A stretch of DNA of 64,000 nt from Corallococcus silvisoli (GTDB lineage Bacteria > Myxococcota > Myxococcia > Myxococcales > Myxococcaceae), in the NCBI RefSeq assembly GCF_009909145.1, contig NZ_JAAAPJ010000011.1, positions 1 to 64,000 of the forward strand, written 5' to 3'. Made by a program: the position numbers and the translations under genes. Below are positions 50,268-58,625 of this stretch, piece by piece. Below the pieces are notes generated by a model. It was not told the origin of the DNA. It did not search any database and saw only the letters and a list, made by a program, of their open reading frames with translations. Position 1 is the first letter of the stretch. Each line of letters begins with the position of its first letter.

Positions 50268-51290
50268 TCAGCCGTCCTTGAGCAGCTCGTGCAGGACTTC
50301 GGTGGCGTAGGCGCCGCGCGGCAGCTCGAAGGTGAGCAGCGCGTCCTCGCCCTCCACGGCGAGGTCTGGCGCGCCCAGGCGCACGCGGTAGGGCCGGCGC
50401 GTGCCCTCCGTCTCGTCGCCGCCGCGCTGGAAGTCCCCCAACGTGACGCCCGCGTCGGAGAGCAGCCGCGCCTCGGCCTCGGCGACCTCCCCGCGCGATG
50501 CGGTCATCTTCGGGCCGAACATCGGGCCCGCCGGGCTCACCTCGAACGCGGCGACGCGCGGCATGTCCACCTCTGGCGCCTCGCAGACGAAGAGCCCGCC
50601 CGTCTCCTCCTTGCGCAGCACGTCTCCCGCGAGCGCCGTGGCGAAGGTGCCCGCCGTGAGCCGCTGGACCAGGGCCTGGTTGAAGAGGCGCGACTGGAAG
50701 GCGGACAGGTACAGCTTGCGCTGGAAGCGGTCCGGCCGCTTCGGCAGCCGCTGCCCCAGGATGAGCATCCGGCCCAGGTCCGCGTTGTCCCCGGCCCGGC
50801 CGAAGCGCTGCTCACCGAAGTAGTTGGGCACGCCCTGCGCGGACAGCAGGGCGAAGGACTCGCGCGCCGCGCCCAGGTCCTGGACGCCGCGCAGCCTCAG
50901 GCGGAAGCGGTTCCCCTTGAGGTGCCCGGTGCGCAGCTTGTTTCCGTGCCGCTTCGCCTCCAGGACGCGCACGCCCTCCAGCGCGAATCCAGGCAGGCGC
51001 GGCTCGGCGATCGCGGGCACGGACAACCACTGCCGCGTCACCGCCTGCCGGTCCTTCATGCCCGCCACGCCGATGTCGTCCTCGCGCACCGCCAACGCGG
51101 CCGCCAGCGCACGCACCACCTCGCGCGTGTCCCGGCCGCGCTTCTCCACCCAGATGTACAGGTGCGTGCCCTCGCCGGACGGCAGGTAGGCGGGCAGCTC
51201 CTCCACCTCGAAGTCCTCGGGGGTGAGCTTGAACGCGCCGCCACACCCGGGCACGCCCGAGGTCAGCCTTGGGAATCCAGTGTCCGTCAC
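50268..51290 (-). CDS. truD: tRNA pseudouridine(13) synthase TruD
   Basis: A 340-aa enzyme that makes pseudouridine 13 in tRNA-Glu. FEVEELPAYLPSGEGTHLY is the TruD N-terminus, and GMKDRQAVTRQWLSV has the catalytic Asp. NYFGEQRFGR and LYLSAFQSRLFN are family signatures. The insertion domain and C-terminal strand (FELPRGAYATEVLHELL) are intact. The GTG start overlaps the DUF4388 stop (GTGA), so truD is the last gene of a three-gene unit with the thioredoxin-fold and DUF4388 proteins. Confidence 0.96.
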   Translation of the reverse strand: MTDTGFPRLTSGVPGCGGAFKLTPEDFEVEELPAYLPSGEGTHLYIWVEKRGRDTREVVRALAAALAVREDDIGVAGMKDRQAVTRQWLSVPAIAEPRLPGFALEGVRVLEAKRHGNKLRTGHLKGNRFRLRLRGVQDLGAARESFALLSAQGVPNYFGEQRFGRAGDNADLGRMLILGQRLPKRPDRFQRKLYLSAFQSRLFNQALVQRLTAGTFATALAGDVLRKEETGGLFVCEAPEVDMPRVAAFEVSPAGPMFGPKMTASRGEVAEAEARLLSDAGVTLGDFQRGGDETEGTRRPYRVRLGAPDLAVEGEDALLTFELPRGAYATEVLHELLKDG

Positions 51291-52606
51291 GGTGCCTCGA
51301 GTGTGGCCAGGAGTTCCTTCACCCGCCGGGCCAGGTCCTCATCCGCGCGCGACTCCAGCAGCTCCCCCACCTGGAACAGCAGGAAGAACATCACGTCGCT
51401 CAGCGCCTGACGGAACGAGGCCAGCGGCTCGCTGCCCAGGTGGGCGCGGTGCTTGTCGAAGGCCTCCATCAACCGCCCCTCCGGAAGGCTGCCATCCGCC
51501 GCGAACGCCAGCCCCTCCAGCACCGGCGACGACGACAGCGCCTGACCGGACAGCGCCGCGTTGGCCGCGGCGATGAACTGCCGATCCATACCCGAGCGGG
51601 CCACCTCGTCGCGGATCTCCCGGAAGATGAAGTTGAAGACGCGCGCCACCGGGCGGGCATCCACCGGGGCCACCGTGCGCGCCGCCGGACGCGCGCGCTG
51701 CGCGGCCACCTTCTCCGGCACCGCCGCGGCGACGGGCGCGCCCACCGGCTTGTCCGTCAGCCCCGCGAAGCCGCCCTCCAGGAGCCGGAAGACGACCTTG
51801 GTGATGTCGAACTCGGACAGCCGTGCCGCGTGCCCCAGCTCCAGCACCGTGCGCCGCCCGTCCAGCATCGCGAGCACCCGGTCCTCGTCCTCCTCCAGCT
51901 TGCCGTCGGAGGGGCGCTTGCGCGCCACGTACATCCGGCCGTGGGGGATGCGCTTTCGGAAATGCGCCAGCTCGTCGATCTTCCGGATGCTGTCCATCAG
52001 CAGGCTCTGCGTGGACAGCTGGATGGAGTGCCCCGTCTTCTCGTCCAGGGGCTGGTCGACGAGGAAGAACGAGCCCTCGCGGCACAGCACGATGGCGTGG
52101 AAGATCTCGCTCACCTGGTGGGTGACGCACTTGAACAGGTCATGCGCCTGGAGCACGCCCTTCTCCACCAGCACCCGGCCCATCTTCGATGGCGACTGCT
52201 CGCGCAGCACCGCCTCCACCTGGGCCCGGTCGGCGTAGCCCAGCCGCACCAGCACCTCGCCCAGCCGGTCGGCGGGCTCGTCGGAGGTGGCGCCGCGCAC
52301 CTCGCCGTCGCGCAGGGTCAGCGAGCGCTCGCCGCCCGGCGTGTGCACGCGGACGACGCCGCTCCAGCGCGACTGGCTGAGGAACGCGATGAGGTCCGAC
52401 AGCGGAAAGCCGCCCGCGTCCCCGGCCAGCACCACGCGCGGCGTGGGGATGGAGCCCCCTTCGGGCGGCGTGCGGGAGAAGACGAGCAGGTCGGGCGCCG
52501 TGGGCATCAGCGCGTACGTGCCCGAGCGCCCCGCGAGCGCGGGGATGCCGGACCGGTCCTCGGGGACCAGCTGCGCGGCGCCATCGATGCGGAAGCGTTG
52601 GTTCAT
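51287..52606 (-). CDS. DUF4388 domain protein
   Basis: A 439-aa cytoplasmic protein. Residues 55-200 are a DUF4388 (PATAN-like) domain: FPLSDLIAFLSQSRWSGVVRV, LTLRDGEVRGATSDEPADRLGEVLV (read in parts) and REGSFFLVDQPL. In other proteins this domain occurs in surface motility and signalling regulators. Residues 215-300 have a winged-helix look (DRVLAMLDGRRTVLELGHAAR, FDITKVVFRLLEGGF). The C-terminal part is helical. It lies between a DsbA-like gene (7-bp gap) and truD (overlap). Role unknown. Confidence 0.88.
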   Translation of the reverse strand: MNQRFRIDGAAQLVPEDRSGIPALAGRSGTYALMPTAPDLLVFSRTPPEGGSIPTPRVVLAGDAGGFPLSDLIAFLSQSRWSGVVRVHTPGGERSLTLRDGEVRGATSDEPADRLGEVLVRLGYADRAQVEAVLREQSPSKMGRVLVEKGVLQAHDLFKCVTHQVSEIFHAIVLCREGSFFLVDQPLDEKTGHSIQLSTQSLLMDSIRKIDELAHFRKRIPHGRMYVARKRPSDGKLEEDEDRVLAMLDGRRTVLELGHAARLSEFDITKVVFRLLEGGFAGLTDKPVGAPVAAAVPEKVAAQRARPAARTVAPVDARPVARVFNFIFREIRDEVARSGMDRQFIAAANAALSGQALSSSPVLEGLAFAADGSLPEGRLMEAFDKHRAHLGSEPLASFRQALSDVMFFLLFQVGELLESRADEDLARRVKELLATLEAP

Positions 52607-52613
52607 CGAAGGG

Positions 52614-53597
52614 TCAGTCGGCGGCCCACGCGTTGTTGTTCGCGCGCCACTCCACCTCGTCCTCCATGCTGTGCTCGAGCTGCCCTTCCTGATAGCCCAG
52701 GTCGTACGCGCGTCCGTTGAAGAACACCGTGGGCGTGCCGGTGATGGCCGCCGCGCGTCCCTGTGAACGGAAGCCCTCGATCTCGTCCTTGTACTGTTCC
52801 GTCTTCAGCACCGCGGCCAGCTTGTCGCCGTCCAGCCCCACCGACTTCGCCAGCGCGGGCAGCGCCTCCGGCTTGAGGTTCTCCTGCTGGCCGAAGAGCG
52901 CGTCGTGCATCTGCCAGAACTTCCCCTGGTCGCGCGCCCACAGCACCGCCTGCGCCGCCGGAATGGCGTTGGCGTGGATGGAGAGCGGGAACGGCAGGTA
53001 GCAGAAGCGCACCTCGGTGGGGTGCTTCTTCGCGAAGCCCTCCAGGATGGGCCGCGCCTTGCCGCAGAAGGGGCACTCGAAGTCGGAGAACTCCGTCACC
53101 GTCACGGGCGCGTTGGCGTCGCCCTGGCACATGCGCGGATCCACCTTGAGCTGCGTGCGCGGCTCGCGGAAGGACGCGTAGTACTTCGACAGCGTGACGA
53201 TGACCTCGCTCGCGGGACCGCCTTCGGCCACCAGCCGGGCGGACAGCCGGGCCATCCGCTTGGCGTGCCGGCAGGTCGTGTGCTGCTTGAGGCACGCGCC
53301 CAGCGAATGTGGGCAGCCGCAGTAGCAGAACTCGTCGCTGAACACCGTGGCCAGCTCGCGCTTCGCCGCCGGGGGCAGCGCGGAGAAGTCCATGCCGGGG
53401 ATGCCCGAGAGCGCCTGGGACGGATCCGCGGAGGGCGCCTCGGCGGCGGGGGCCGGAGCCGGGGTGGGGGCCGGGGCGGCGGCCACGGGGGCCGCCTTGG
53501 GGGCGGCCGGGACTTCCGCGCTCTTGGTGCAGCCGGCGCCCATCAGGGTCACCGCGGCCAGCACGGGAGCAACACGCTTCCATCGAGGGAGGAGCAC
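52614..53597 (-). CDS. Lipoprotein with Cys-rich CcmH-like domain fused to DsbA-type thioredoxin domain
   Basis: A 327-aa protein from GTG 53595-53597; a longer frame exists but would run into the divergent asparaginase start. VLAAVTLMGAGC is the lipobox, followed by an Ala/Pro linker. Residues 85-155 begin FCYCGCPHSLGACLKQHTTC and continue with three helices (MARLSARLVAEGGPASEVIV, SKYYASF), reminiscent of CcmH. Residues 165-320 are a DsbA/DsbG-like domain with the redox site ECPFCGKARPIL (CPFC) and the cis-Pro in TGTPTVFFNG. It probably reduces or oxidises periplasmic thiols. The Cys-rich part could bind metal or relay electrons. Confidence 0.9.
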   Translation of the reverse strand: MLLPRWKRVAPVLAAVTLMGAGCTKSAEVPAAPKAAPVAAAPAPTPAPAPAAEAPSADPSQALSGIPGMDFSALPPAAKRELATVFSDEFCYCGCPHSLGACLKQHTTCRHAKRMARLSARLVAEGGPASEVIVTLSKYYASFREPRTQLKVDPRMCQGDANAPVTVTEFSDFECPFCGKARPILEGFAKKHPTEVRFCYLPFPLSIHANAIPAAQAVLWARDQGKFWQMHDALFGQQENLKPEALPALAKSVGLDGDKLAAVLKTEQYKDEIEGFRSQGRAAAITGTPTVFFNGRAYDLGYQEGQLEHSMEDEVEWRANNNAWAAD

Positions 53598-53667
53598 GGC
53601 CCCGGGGTTTAGCCACGCGCGCAGGGCTTGTAAAGCAAGGCGGGCTTTGGCAGGAGGCCCCTCGCCC

Positions 53668-54729
53668 ATGCCCAGAGTCCTGATGCTGCACACCGGAGGC
53701 ACGCTCGGAATGGCCGGCGGCCGGCCCTCCGCCCTGCGTCCCTCGGCCTTCTTCCAGACCCTCCGCAAGCGCGCCCCGGAGTTGTTCCAGCTGGCCGACA
53801 TCGAGCTGGAGCTGTTCTCCAACCTCGACAGCTCGGAGATGCAGCCCGAGCTCTGGAGCCGGATGGCCGCCCACCTCCACCGGCGCCTGCCTGAGTTCGA
53901 CGGGGCTGTCGTGACCCACGGCACGGACACGCTGGCGTATACGGCGAGCGCGCTGTCCTTCATGTTGCGCAACCCGCCCTGCCCCGTGGTGCTGACGGGT
54001 TCGCAGCGGCCGCTGGGGGAGATCCGCTCCGACGCGCGGCTCAACCTCATCGACGCGGTGCTCTCCGCGCTCCAGGGCCCGCGCGAAGTGACCATCTGCT
54101 TCGACTCGCACCTGTATCGGGGCAATCGCACGCGCAAGGTGAAGGTGGCCGAGTACGACGCCTTCGAGAGCCCCAACTTCCCCGTGCTGGGCACGCTGGG
54201 CGTGGACGCCACCTTCGAGAAGGGCCTCGCGTCGCGCGGCCCCTTCCGGCTCCACGACAGGTTGGATCCGCGCGTCTTCCTCCTGAAGGTGTACCCGGGG
54301 CTGGATCCCGCGCTGCCCCTCCAGCTGCTGCCCCACGTGAAGGGGCTGGTGGTGGAGGCGTACGGGGCGGGCAACGTGCCCATCGCGCCGGAGCTGGGGC
54401 GCTCGCTGCTGCCGCTCTTCGTCCAGGCACGCGAGCGGGGCATCCCGATGCTGGTGGTGAGCCAGGCCTACCGCAACGGGGTGGACCTCACGCTCTACGA
54501 GTCCGGGGCCCAGCTGTTGGAGCAGGGGGCCGTGGGCGGTGCGGACATGACCCCTTCGGCCGCGCTGGTGAAGCTGATGCAGGGGCTGGCGGAGCATCCC
54601 CGGGGGGGCGAGGCGCTGGCGCGCTTCCTCCGGACCCCCGTGGCTGGCGAGCTGTCCGTCGGGCGTTTGACAGTTCCTCCACCGGAGAAAAAGCGCCGCC
54701 GGCCCACGCGGGTGGGGCGGGTCGGCTGA
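53668..54729 (+). CDS. Type I asparaginase
   Basis: A 353-aa cytoplasmic-type enzyme converting asparagine to aspartate and ammonia; AGGAGG lies upstream of ATG 53668. LMLHTGGTLGMAGG has the nucleophile Thr, VVTHGTDTLAYTASAL the second active-site Thr-Asp pair, and LTGSQRPLGEIRSDARLNL (read here) is a conserved family loop. VVEAYGAGNVP matches the region that carries the last active-site residue. There is no signal peptide, as for AnsA. The C-terminal tail is basic (EKKRRRPTRVGRVG). It diverges from the DsbA-like lipoprotein gene. Confidence 0.94.
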   Translation: MPRVLMLHTGGTLGMAGGRPSALRPSAFFQTLRKRAPELFQLADIELELFSNLDSSEMQPELWSRMAAHLHRRLPEFDGAVVTHGTDTLAYTASALSFMLRNPPCPVVLTGSQRPLGEIRSDARLNLIDAVLSALQGPREVTICFDSHLYRGNRTRKVKVAEYDAFESPNFPVLGTLGVDATFEKGLASRGPFRLHDRLDPRVFLLKVYPGLDPALPLQLLPHVKGLVVEAYGAGNVPIAPELGRSLLPLFVQARERGIPMLVVSQAYRNGVDLTLYESGAQLLEQGAVGGADMTPSAALVKLMQGLAEHPRGGEALARFLRTPVAGELSVGRLTVPPPEKKRRRPTRVGRVG

Positions 54730-54800
54730 CACCGGGTGCGTGAAAGGAGTGTGGGTGTGCTTGCCGCCGTGAAAAGGCGGCCCGTAAGATGGGAGGCGCG

Positions 54801-55712
54801 ATGTCCGAGGAGAAAACTTCCGTCCATTCCATTTCGGACCTGCTGGGCAGTGCCCAGCAGCAGAGCGCCTATCTGATCGTCATCAGCGCGAAGTCCGCCG
54901 CCGGTATCGGGCGGATGTTCAAGCTGGACCGTTCGGAGGTGGTGCTGGGCCGCAGCTCGGAGGCCCAGTTCCAGGTGGAGGACGACGGCATCTCCCGCAA
55001 GCACGCGAAGGTGGTCGCCATTGGCGACGGCCGCTTCCAGCTGGTGGACCTGGGCAGCACCAACGGCACCTACCTGAACGGCCTGAAGGTGAGCGCGGCG
55101 CCGCTGTACGACGGCGACAAGATCCAGATCGGCTCCAACACGGTGCTGAAGTTCAGCATCCAGGATGCGCTGGAGGAGCAGTACCAGCGAAGCATCTACG
55201 AGTCGGCCACCCGCGACGGCCTCACCCGCGTCTACAACAAGAAGTACTTCATGGAGACGGTGCGCAAGGAGTTCGCGTACTGCCTGCGCCACCGCGTGCC
55301 GCTGTCGCTGGTGCTCTTCGACGTGGACCACTTCAAGCGCATCAACGACGTGTACGGCCACCCGGCCGGCGACTTCGTGCTGACGCGCATCGCGCAGCGG
55401 GTGAGCGACACCGTGCGAACCGAGGACCTGCTCGCGCGCTACGGCGGCGAGGAGTTCGCGCTGATGCTGCGCGAGTCCGCGGAGGACGCGGCCCTGGCGT
55501 GCGCGGAGCGCTGCCGCGTGGCGGTGGATCGCGCCGACTTCATCTTCAGCGGCACGCCCATCAAGGTGACCATCAGCCTGGGAGTGGCGACGCTGCTGGA
55601 CTCGGACTTCTCCCAGCCGGAGGACCTCATCTCCGCCGCGGACAAGTACCTGTACCGAGCCAAGCACGCGGGCCGGAACCGAGTGGACGCCAAGGCCGTC
55701 AGCGGCCCCTGA
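54801..55712 (+). CDS. FHA-GGDEF diguanylate cyclase
   Basis: A 303-aa protein from ATG 54801 (GGAGG upstream; ATG 54789 is an alternative). The FHA domain (about 15-105) has VVLGRSSEAQFQVEDDGISR (GRS and the SRKHA helix) and LGSTNGTYLNG, so it should bind phosphothreonine. The GGDEF domain (about 130-300) has FDVDHFKRINDVYGH, the active GGEEF in RYGGEEFALML, and an RxxD inhibitory site (RTED) five residues before it. It should therefore make c-di-GMP under product inhibition, gated by a Ser/Thr-kinase target. It is a single gene. Confidence 0.95.
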   Translation: MSEEKTSVHSISDLLGSAQQQSAYLIVISAKSAAGIGRMFKLDRSEVVLGRSSEAQFQVEDDGISRKHAKVVAIGDGRFQLVDLGSTNGTYLNGLKVSAAPLYDGDKIQIGSNTVLKFSIQDALEEQYQRSIYESATRDGLTRVYNKKYFMETVRKEFAYCLRHRVPLSLVLFDVDHFKRINDVYGHPAGDFVLTRIAQRVSDTVRTEDLLARYGGEEFALMLRESAEDAALACAERCRVAVDRADFIFSGTPIKVTISLGVATLLDSDFSQPEDLISAADKYLYRAKHAGRNRVDAKAVSGP

Positions 55713-55730
55713 GCAATGGAGGCCGGGGAC

Positions 55731-55748
55731 CACCGGCCCTTCGGAGCC
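55731..55748. terminator. Short hairpin between convergent genes
   Basis: GGCCGG-GGACCA-CCGGCC, a 6-bp stem 19 bp after the cyclase stop and 47 bp before the convergent HEAT-gene stop. No T tract; a weak candidate. Confidence 0.35.
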
Positions 55749-55794
55749 CACGCCTCGAGCGCTAACGCCGACGGCCCGCCTCGGGGCTTCGACG

Positions 55795-57420
55795 TCAGCG
55801 ACCGAAGCCCAGCCGGCGCAGCCCCTCCGCCGACACATGCTGCACATGGGAGTCCGCGTCGTGGGCCGCCGCCTCGCTCAGCGCCGCGACGGCATGGGGG
55901 CCCCCCAGGGTACTCAGTGTCCTCGCCGCGGCGATGCGCACCTCCGCCACCGGATCCACGCGCAGGCGCTCCGCGAGGACGCGCACGTGCGGCGAGCGTC
56001 CCACGAACTCCAGCGCCCTCGCCGCCGCCGCACGCACCAGCGGGTGTTCTGAATCCAGCAGCCCCGCCGCGTCGTCCCCTCGCGAGGGCTGTCGATAGGA
56101 GGCCAGCACCTCCAGCGCGGCCACCACCACCTCCGGCGCCCCGTCCTCCAGCCCCTTCGTCGCCAGCGCCAGCGCCTCCCCATTCCGGGGAAGTGACCCG
56201 AGCGCGCGCACCGCGCCCGCACGCACGGAGGGAACAGTCGACACCAGGAACGGCGCCAGCCGTCGTGTGGGCGGAGGCCCCTCCACGCAGTCGCCCAACA
56301 GGGCCACCGCTTCGCCCTGGATCTCCGGCGTCCGCGCGTGGTGCCCCTCCGCCACGTCCTTCAGGAAGGCGAGGCACCCCTTCTCGCGAGCCATGGCCCC
56401 CAGCCACGGACGGGCGGCCTCCACCGTCTCCGCGTCCTTCACGCCCTGGAGCGCGGCGTCCCGCAGGGCCTTGCCGCCCGACTCCGCCAGCCCCCGCGCC
56501 GCCATCTCGCGGATCCGCCCGTCCTCGTCCGCCAGCGCCCCCGCCAGCTCACGCGACGCCAGCGGGCCGTAGCGGCGCAGCGCCGCCACCGCGATGCGCC
56601 GCCGCTGCACGTCCGCCGACGCCAGCTCCGGCCGCAGCGCGTCCAGTTCGCGCGAGTACACCGCGAAGAGCCGGTTGATGGCCGGCTCGTCTGGAGGCTT
56701 CGCATCCACCAGCAACAGCCGCCCCACCGAGGCGCGCTGGCGTTCGGCGACGGCGGACAGCAGCTGCGCCATCACCTCGTCGCCCGCGACGGGCCGCGAC
56801 GCCACCGCGTCCAGCACCACGCGCGTCGCCGAGCGGCCCTGGAAGGTGGCCAGGTGAAGGAGCGCGGGCAGCCGCGCCGACGGCTCCTGCGAGAACATCT
56901 CCAGCGCCAGCGCCTGCCGGATGTCCTCCCGCCGCTCCCACACCCGCGCGGCGGCGGAGGGGCCCCGCGCACCGGCATCCCGCAGGAAGTCCGCCGTGGA
57001 CCGCCCCGCGTCCGCCGCGGCCCGGACCGCGGTGAGACAGGCCCCCAGGTCCGCGTCCGGAGGGCTGTCCATGATCCAGTCCGCCAGGGCCCGCCGCTCC
57101 GTGAGCCCCCGGCTTCGGGCCTCCGTCCGCACCGCCGCCCACCGCACCCGCCAGTGGGCGTCCTTCAGGGCCGACTCCAGGGCGAGCCGCGCGTCCGCGC
57201 CCCCCGTCCCCAAGGCGGGCACCCAGCTGTCCACCCGCCCCCCGGTGACACAGACCGGACAGGTTCGCGCGCGCAGCGAGGGCTCGGTGACGTGGCGGCG
57301 GCAGGCGGCCCAGCACTCGGAAGCAGCCGTGCCGGCCCGGGAAGGGCTGGCCGCCAGCAGGAGCACCAGGAGAAGGAGGCGGAACACGCGAAGACGGACT
57401 TTAGCGCACCCCGGGCCCAT
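55795..57420 (-). CDS. Large exported HEAT-repeat protein
   Basis: A 541-aa protein from ATG 57418-57420; the frame continues upstream to 57465, and a GTG at 57387 is another option. A signal peptide (RLLLLVLLLAASPSRA) is followed by a Cys-containing N-terminal part (ECWAACRRH, TCPVC). The rest is a HEAT-type solenoid of more than ten units (RIAVAALRRYGPLASRELAG, IREMAARGLAESG, VRAGAVRALGSLPRNG, VRAAAARALEFVG, VRIAAARTLSTLGG). It lies alone, divergent from rpsU. The role is probably in periplasmic protein contacts; it is longer than the HEAT protein at 47099. Confidence 0.88.
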   Translation of the reverse strand: MGPGCAKVRLRVFRLLLLVLLLAASPSRAGTAASECWAACRRHVTEPSLRARTCPVCVTGGRVDSWVPALGTGGADARLALESALKDAHWRVRWAAVRTEARSRGLTERRALADWIMDSPPDADLGACLTAVRAAADAGRSTADFLRDAGARGPSAAARVWERREDIRQALALEMFSQEPSARLPALLHLATFQGRSATRVVLDAVASRPVAGDEVMAQLLSAVAERQRASVGRLLLVDAKPPDEPAINRLFAVYSRELDALRPELASADVQRRRIAVAALRRYGPLASRELAGALADEDGRIREMAARGLAESGGKALRDAALQGVKDAETVEAARPWLGAMAREKGCLAFLKDVAEGHHARTPEIQGEAVALLGDCVEGPPPTRRLAPFLVSTVPSVRAGAVRALGSLPRNGEALALATKGLEDGAPEVVVAALEVLASYRQPSRGDDAAGLLDSEHPLVRAAAARALEFVGRSPHVRVLAERLRVDPVAEVRIAAARTLSTLGGPHAVAALSEAAAHDADSHVQHVSAEGLRRLGFGR

Positions 57421-57513
57421 CCTTTCCGTGCGGGTCTCCTTGCCTTTTGCGGCCCGCTGCGCCATACCCCCCGGCCCTCTAAAGATTTTTCAGATTGCAT
57501 CCAGCTTAGGCGG

Positions 57514-57523
57514 AAGGAGGTGA
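57514..57523 (+). promoter_or_regulatory. Full-length Shine-Dalgarno of rpsU
   Basis: AAGGAGGTGA is complementary to the 16S 3' end over ten bases and sits 4 bp before the ATG. It is the strongest ribosome-binding site seen in the window and fits the high expression of a ribosomal protein. Confidence 0.85.
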
Positions 57524-57527
57524 CTGC

Positions 57528-57722
57528 ATGCCCGGTATTCGAGTGAAGGAAGGTGAGTCCATCGAAAGCGCCCTCAAGCGCTTCAAGAAGGCCACCGAGA
57601 AGGCCGGAATCCTTTCCGAGATCCGCAAGCGCGAGCACTACGAGAAGCCTTCCGTGAAGCGGAAGAAGAAGGCCCTCGCCGCCAAGAAGCGCGCTGTGAA
57701 GAAGGCCCGCAAGTCGTACTAG
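57528..57722 (+). CDS. rpsU: 30S ribosomal protein S21
   Basis: A 64-aa basic protein: MPGIRVKEGESIESALKRFK, then helices ending in a Lys/Arg-rich tail (KRKKKALAAKKRAVKKARKS). Length and the RKREHYEKPS segment are typical of S21, which sits near the anti-Shine-Dalgarno on the 30S platform and aids initiation. It is the first gene of the macromolecular synthesis operon (rpsU, yqeY, dnaG, rpoD). A GC-rich hairpin follows the stop and may set a higher level for rpsU than for the downstream genes. Confidence 0.98.
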   Translation: MPGIRVKEGESIESALKRFKKATEKAGILSEIRKREHYEKPSVKRKKKALAAKKRAVKKARKSY

Positions 57723-57736
57723 CAGGCCCGCAGTGA

Positions 57737-57775
57737 GGAGCCGGGGCGCCACCTGAAGTCAGGTGCCCTGGCTCC
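57737..57775 (+). terminator. Hairpin after rpsU, possible attenuator
   Basis: GGAGCC (57737-57742) pairs with GGCTCC (57770-57775) and CACCTG with CAGGTG around an AAGT loop, with an internal asymmetry. It starts 14 bp after the rpsU stop and has no T tract. Partial termination or RNA processing here would separate rpsU output from dnaG-rpoD, as in the E. coli operon. Confidence 0.45.
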
Positions 57776-57832
57776 CGCCGTCCCATGCCCTGGCGCGGCG
57801 ACCCCTATTTCCCGCCCGTGAGGAATCCCGAC

Positions 57833-58291
57833 ATGGCCACCCTGAAAGAGCGCATCGACGCGGACCTGAAGGACGCGATGCGGTCCAAGAACGAGCTGAC
57901 CCTGAGCGTGCTGCGCATGCTCAAGAGCGCCGTGAAGTACAAGGAAGTCGAGCCGGGCGCCTCCGCGCTGGACGACGCGGGCGTGCAGCAGGTCATCACC
58001 GGCCTCATCAAGCAGCGCCGCGACTCCATCGAACAGTTCAAGTCCGGTGGCCGCCCGGAGCTGGCGGAGAAGGAAGAGCAGGAGATTGGCGTCCTGCAGC
58101 ACTACCTGCCCCAGCAGCTCACCGCCGCGGAGCTCACCGCCGCCATCCAGGCCGCCATCGCCGAGGTCGGCGCCAAGGGCCCCAAGGACATGGGCGCGGT
58201 CATGAAGAACGTGAACCCCAAGCTCCAGGGGCGCGCCGAAGGCAAGGCCATCTCCGAGGAAGTGAAGTCCCAGCTGGCCAAGCTGTCCTGA
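57833..58291 (+). CDS. yqeY: GatB/YqeY domain protein
   Basis: A 152-aa protein from ATG 57833, with GAGGA 9 bp upstream. LKERIDADLKDAMRSKNELT, LSVLRMLKSAVKYKEVE and LPQQLTAAELTAAIQAAIAE (read in parts) match YqeY, whose C-terminal part is related to the tRNA-binding tail domain of GatB; PKDMGAVMKNVNPKLQGRA is the family signature. Such proteins are often encoded between rpsU and dnaG. The biochemical role is not settled, but tRNA binding or a link to amidotransferases is suspected. Confidence 0.96.
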   Translation: MATLKERIDADLKDAMRSKNELTLSVLRMLKSAVKYKEVEPGASALDDAGVQQVITGLIKQRRDSIEQFKSGGRPELAEKEEQEIGVLQHYLPQQLTAAELTAAIQAAIAEVGAKGPKDMGAVMKNVNPKLQGRAEGKAISEEVKSQLAKLS

Positions 58292-58625
58292 CGCACCGTG
58301 GTTTCCAGGGGAACGGGCGCCGGGAATGTCTCCCAGGGGCCCTCCCCGACCGGGCTCGCAGCGGATTTTTTGATCCCTCGCCCGCCGCCCATTAAGCGCT
58401 GATCCACAGGCCCTCCGCCCGTCCCCCACCCCGGGAGGCGTGCGGGCAGCCTCCAGGAGTGCGCGCCGTGTTCCAGTCCCCGTCCGATTCCGCGCCCCGT
58501 CCGCGTCCGCTGTCCCGCTTCGCGTGGGAGAGCCGCCGGCGGAGCGCCCGGTCCGGACGCGTCAGACGGAGCCGTCAGGATGGCGGGCGGATGGCCGAGC
58601 GCATGAGGATGGCTGGAGGGGCATC
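58292..58625. other. 334-bp gap before dnaG, with a candidate promoter
   Basis: No independent gene. The dnaG frame is open upstream to 58440, but that part is Arg/Pro-rich and lacks primase features. On the plus strand TTTTGA (58368-58373) and ATTAAG (58391-58396) are separated by 17 bp inside an AT-richer patch, and could be a promoter for dnaG-rpoD. Confidence 0.45.
58368..58396 (+). promoter_or_regulatory. Candidate promoter for dnaG
   Basis: TTTTGA, 17-bp spacer, ATTAAG: three to four matches to each sigma-70 hexamer in a local T-rich stretch of otherwise GC-rich DNA. It lies 230 bp upstream of the chosen dnaG start. Not supported by any other signal. Confidence 0.3.

Noticed and set aside
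54761..54790. TTGCCG and TAAGAT before the FHA-GGDEF gene as promoter elements
   Set aside because: The -10-like element would be only about 10 bp before the start codon, leaving no room for the evident ribosome-binding site.
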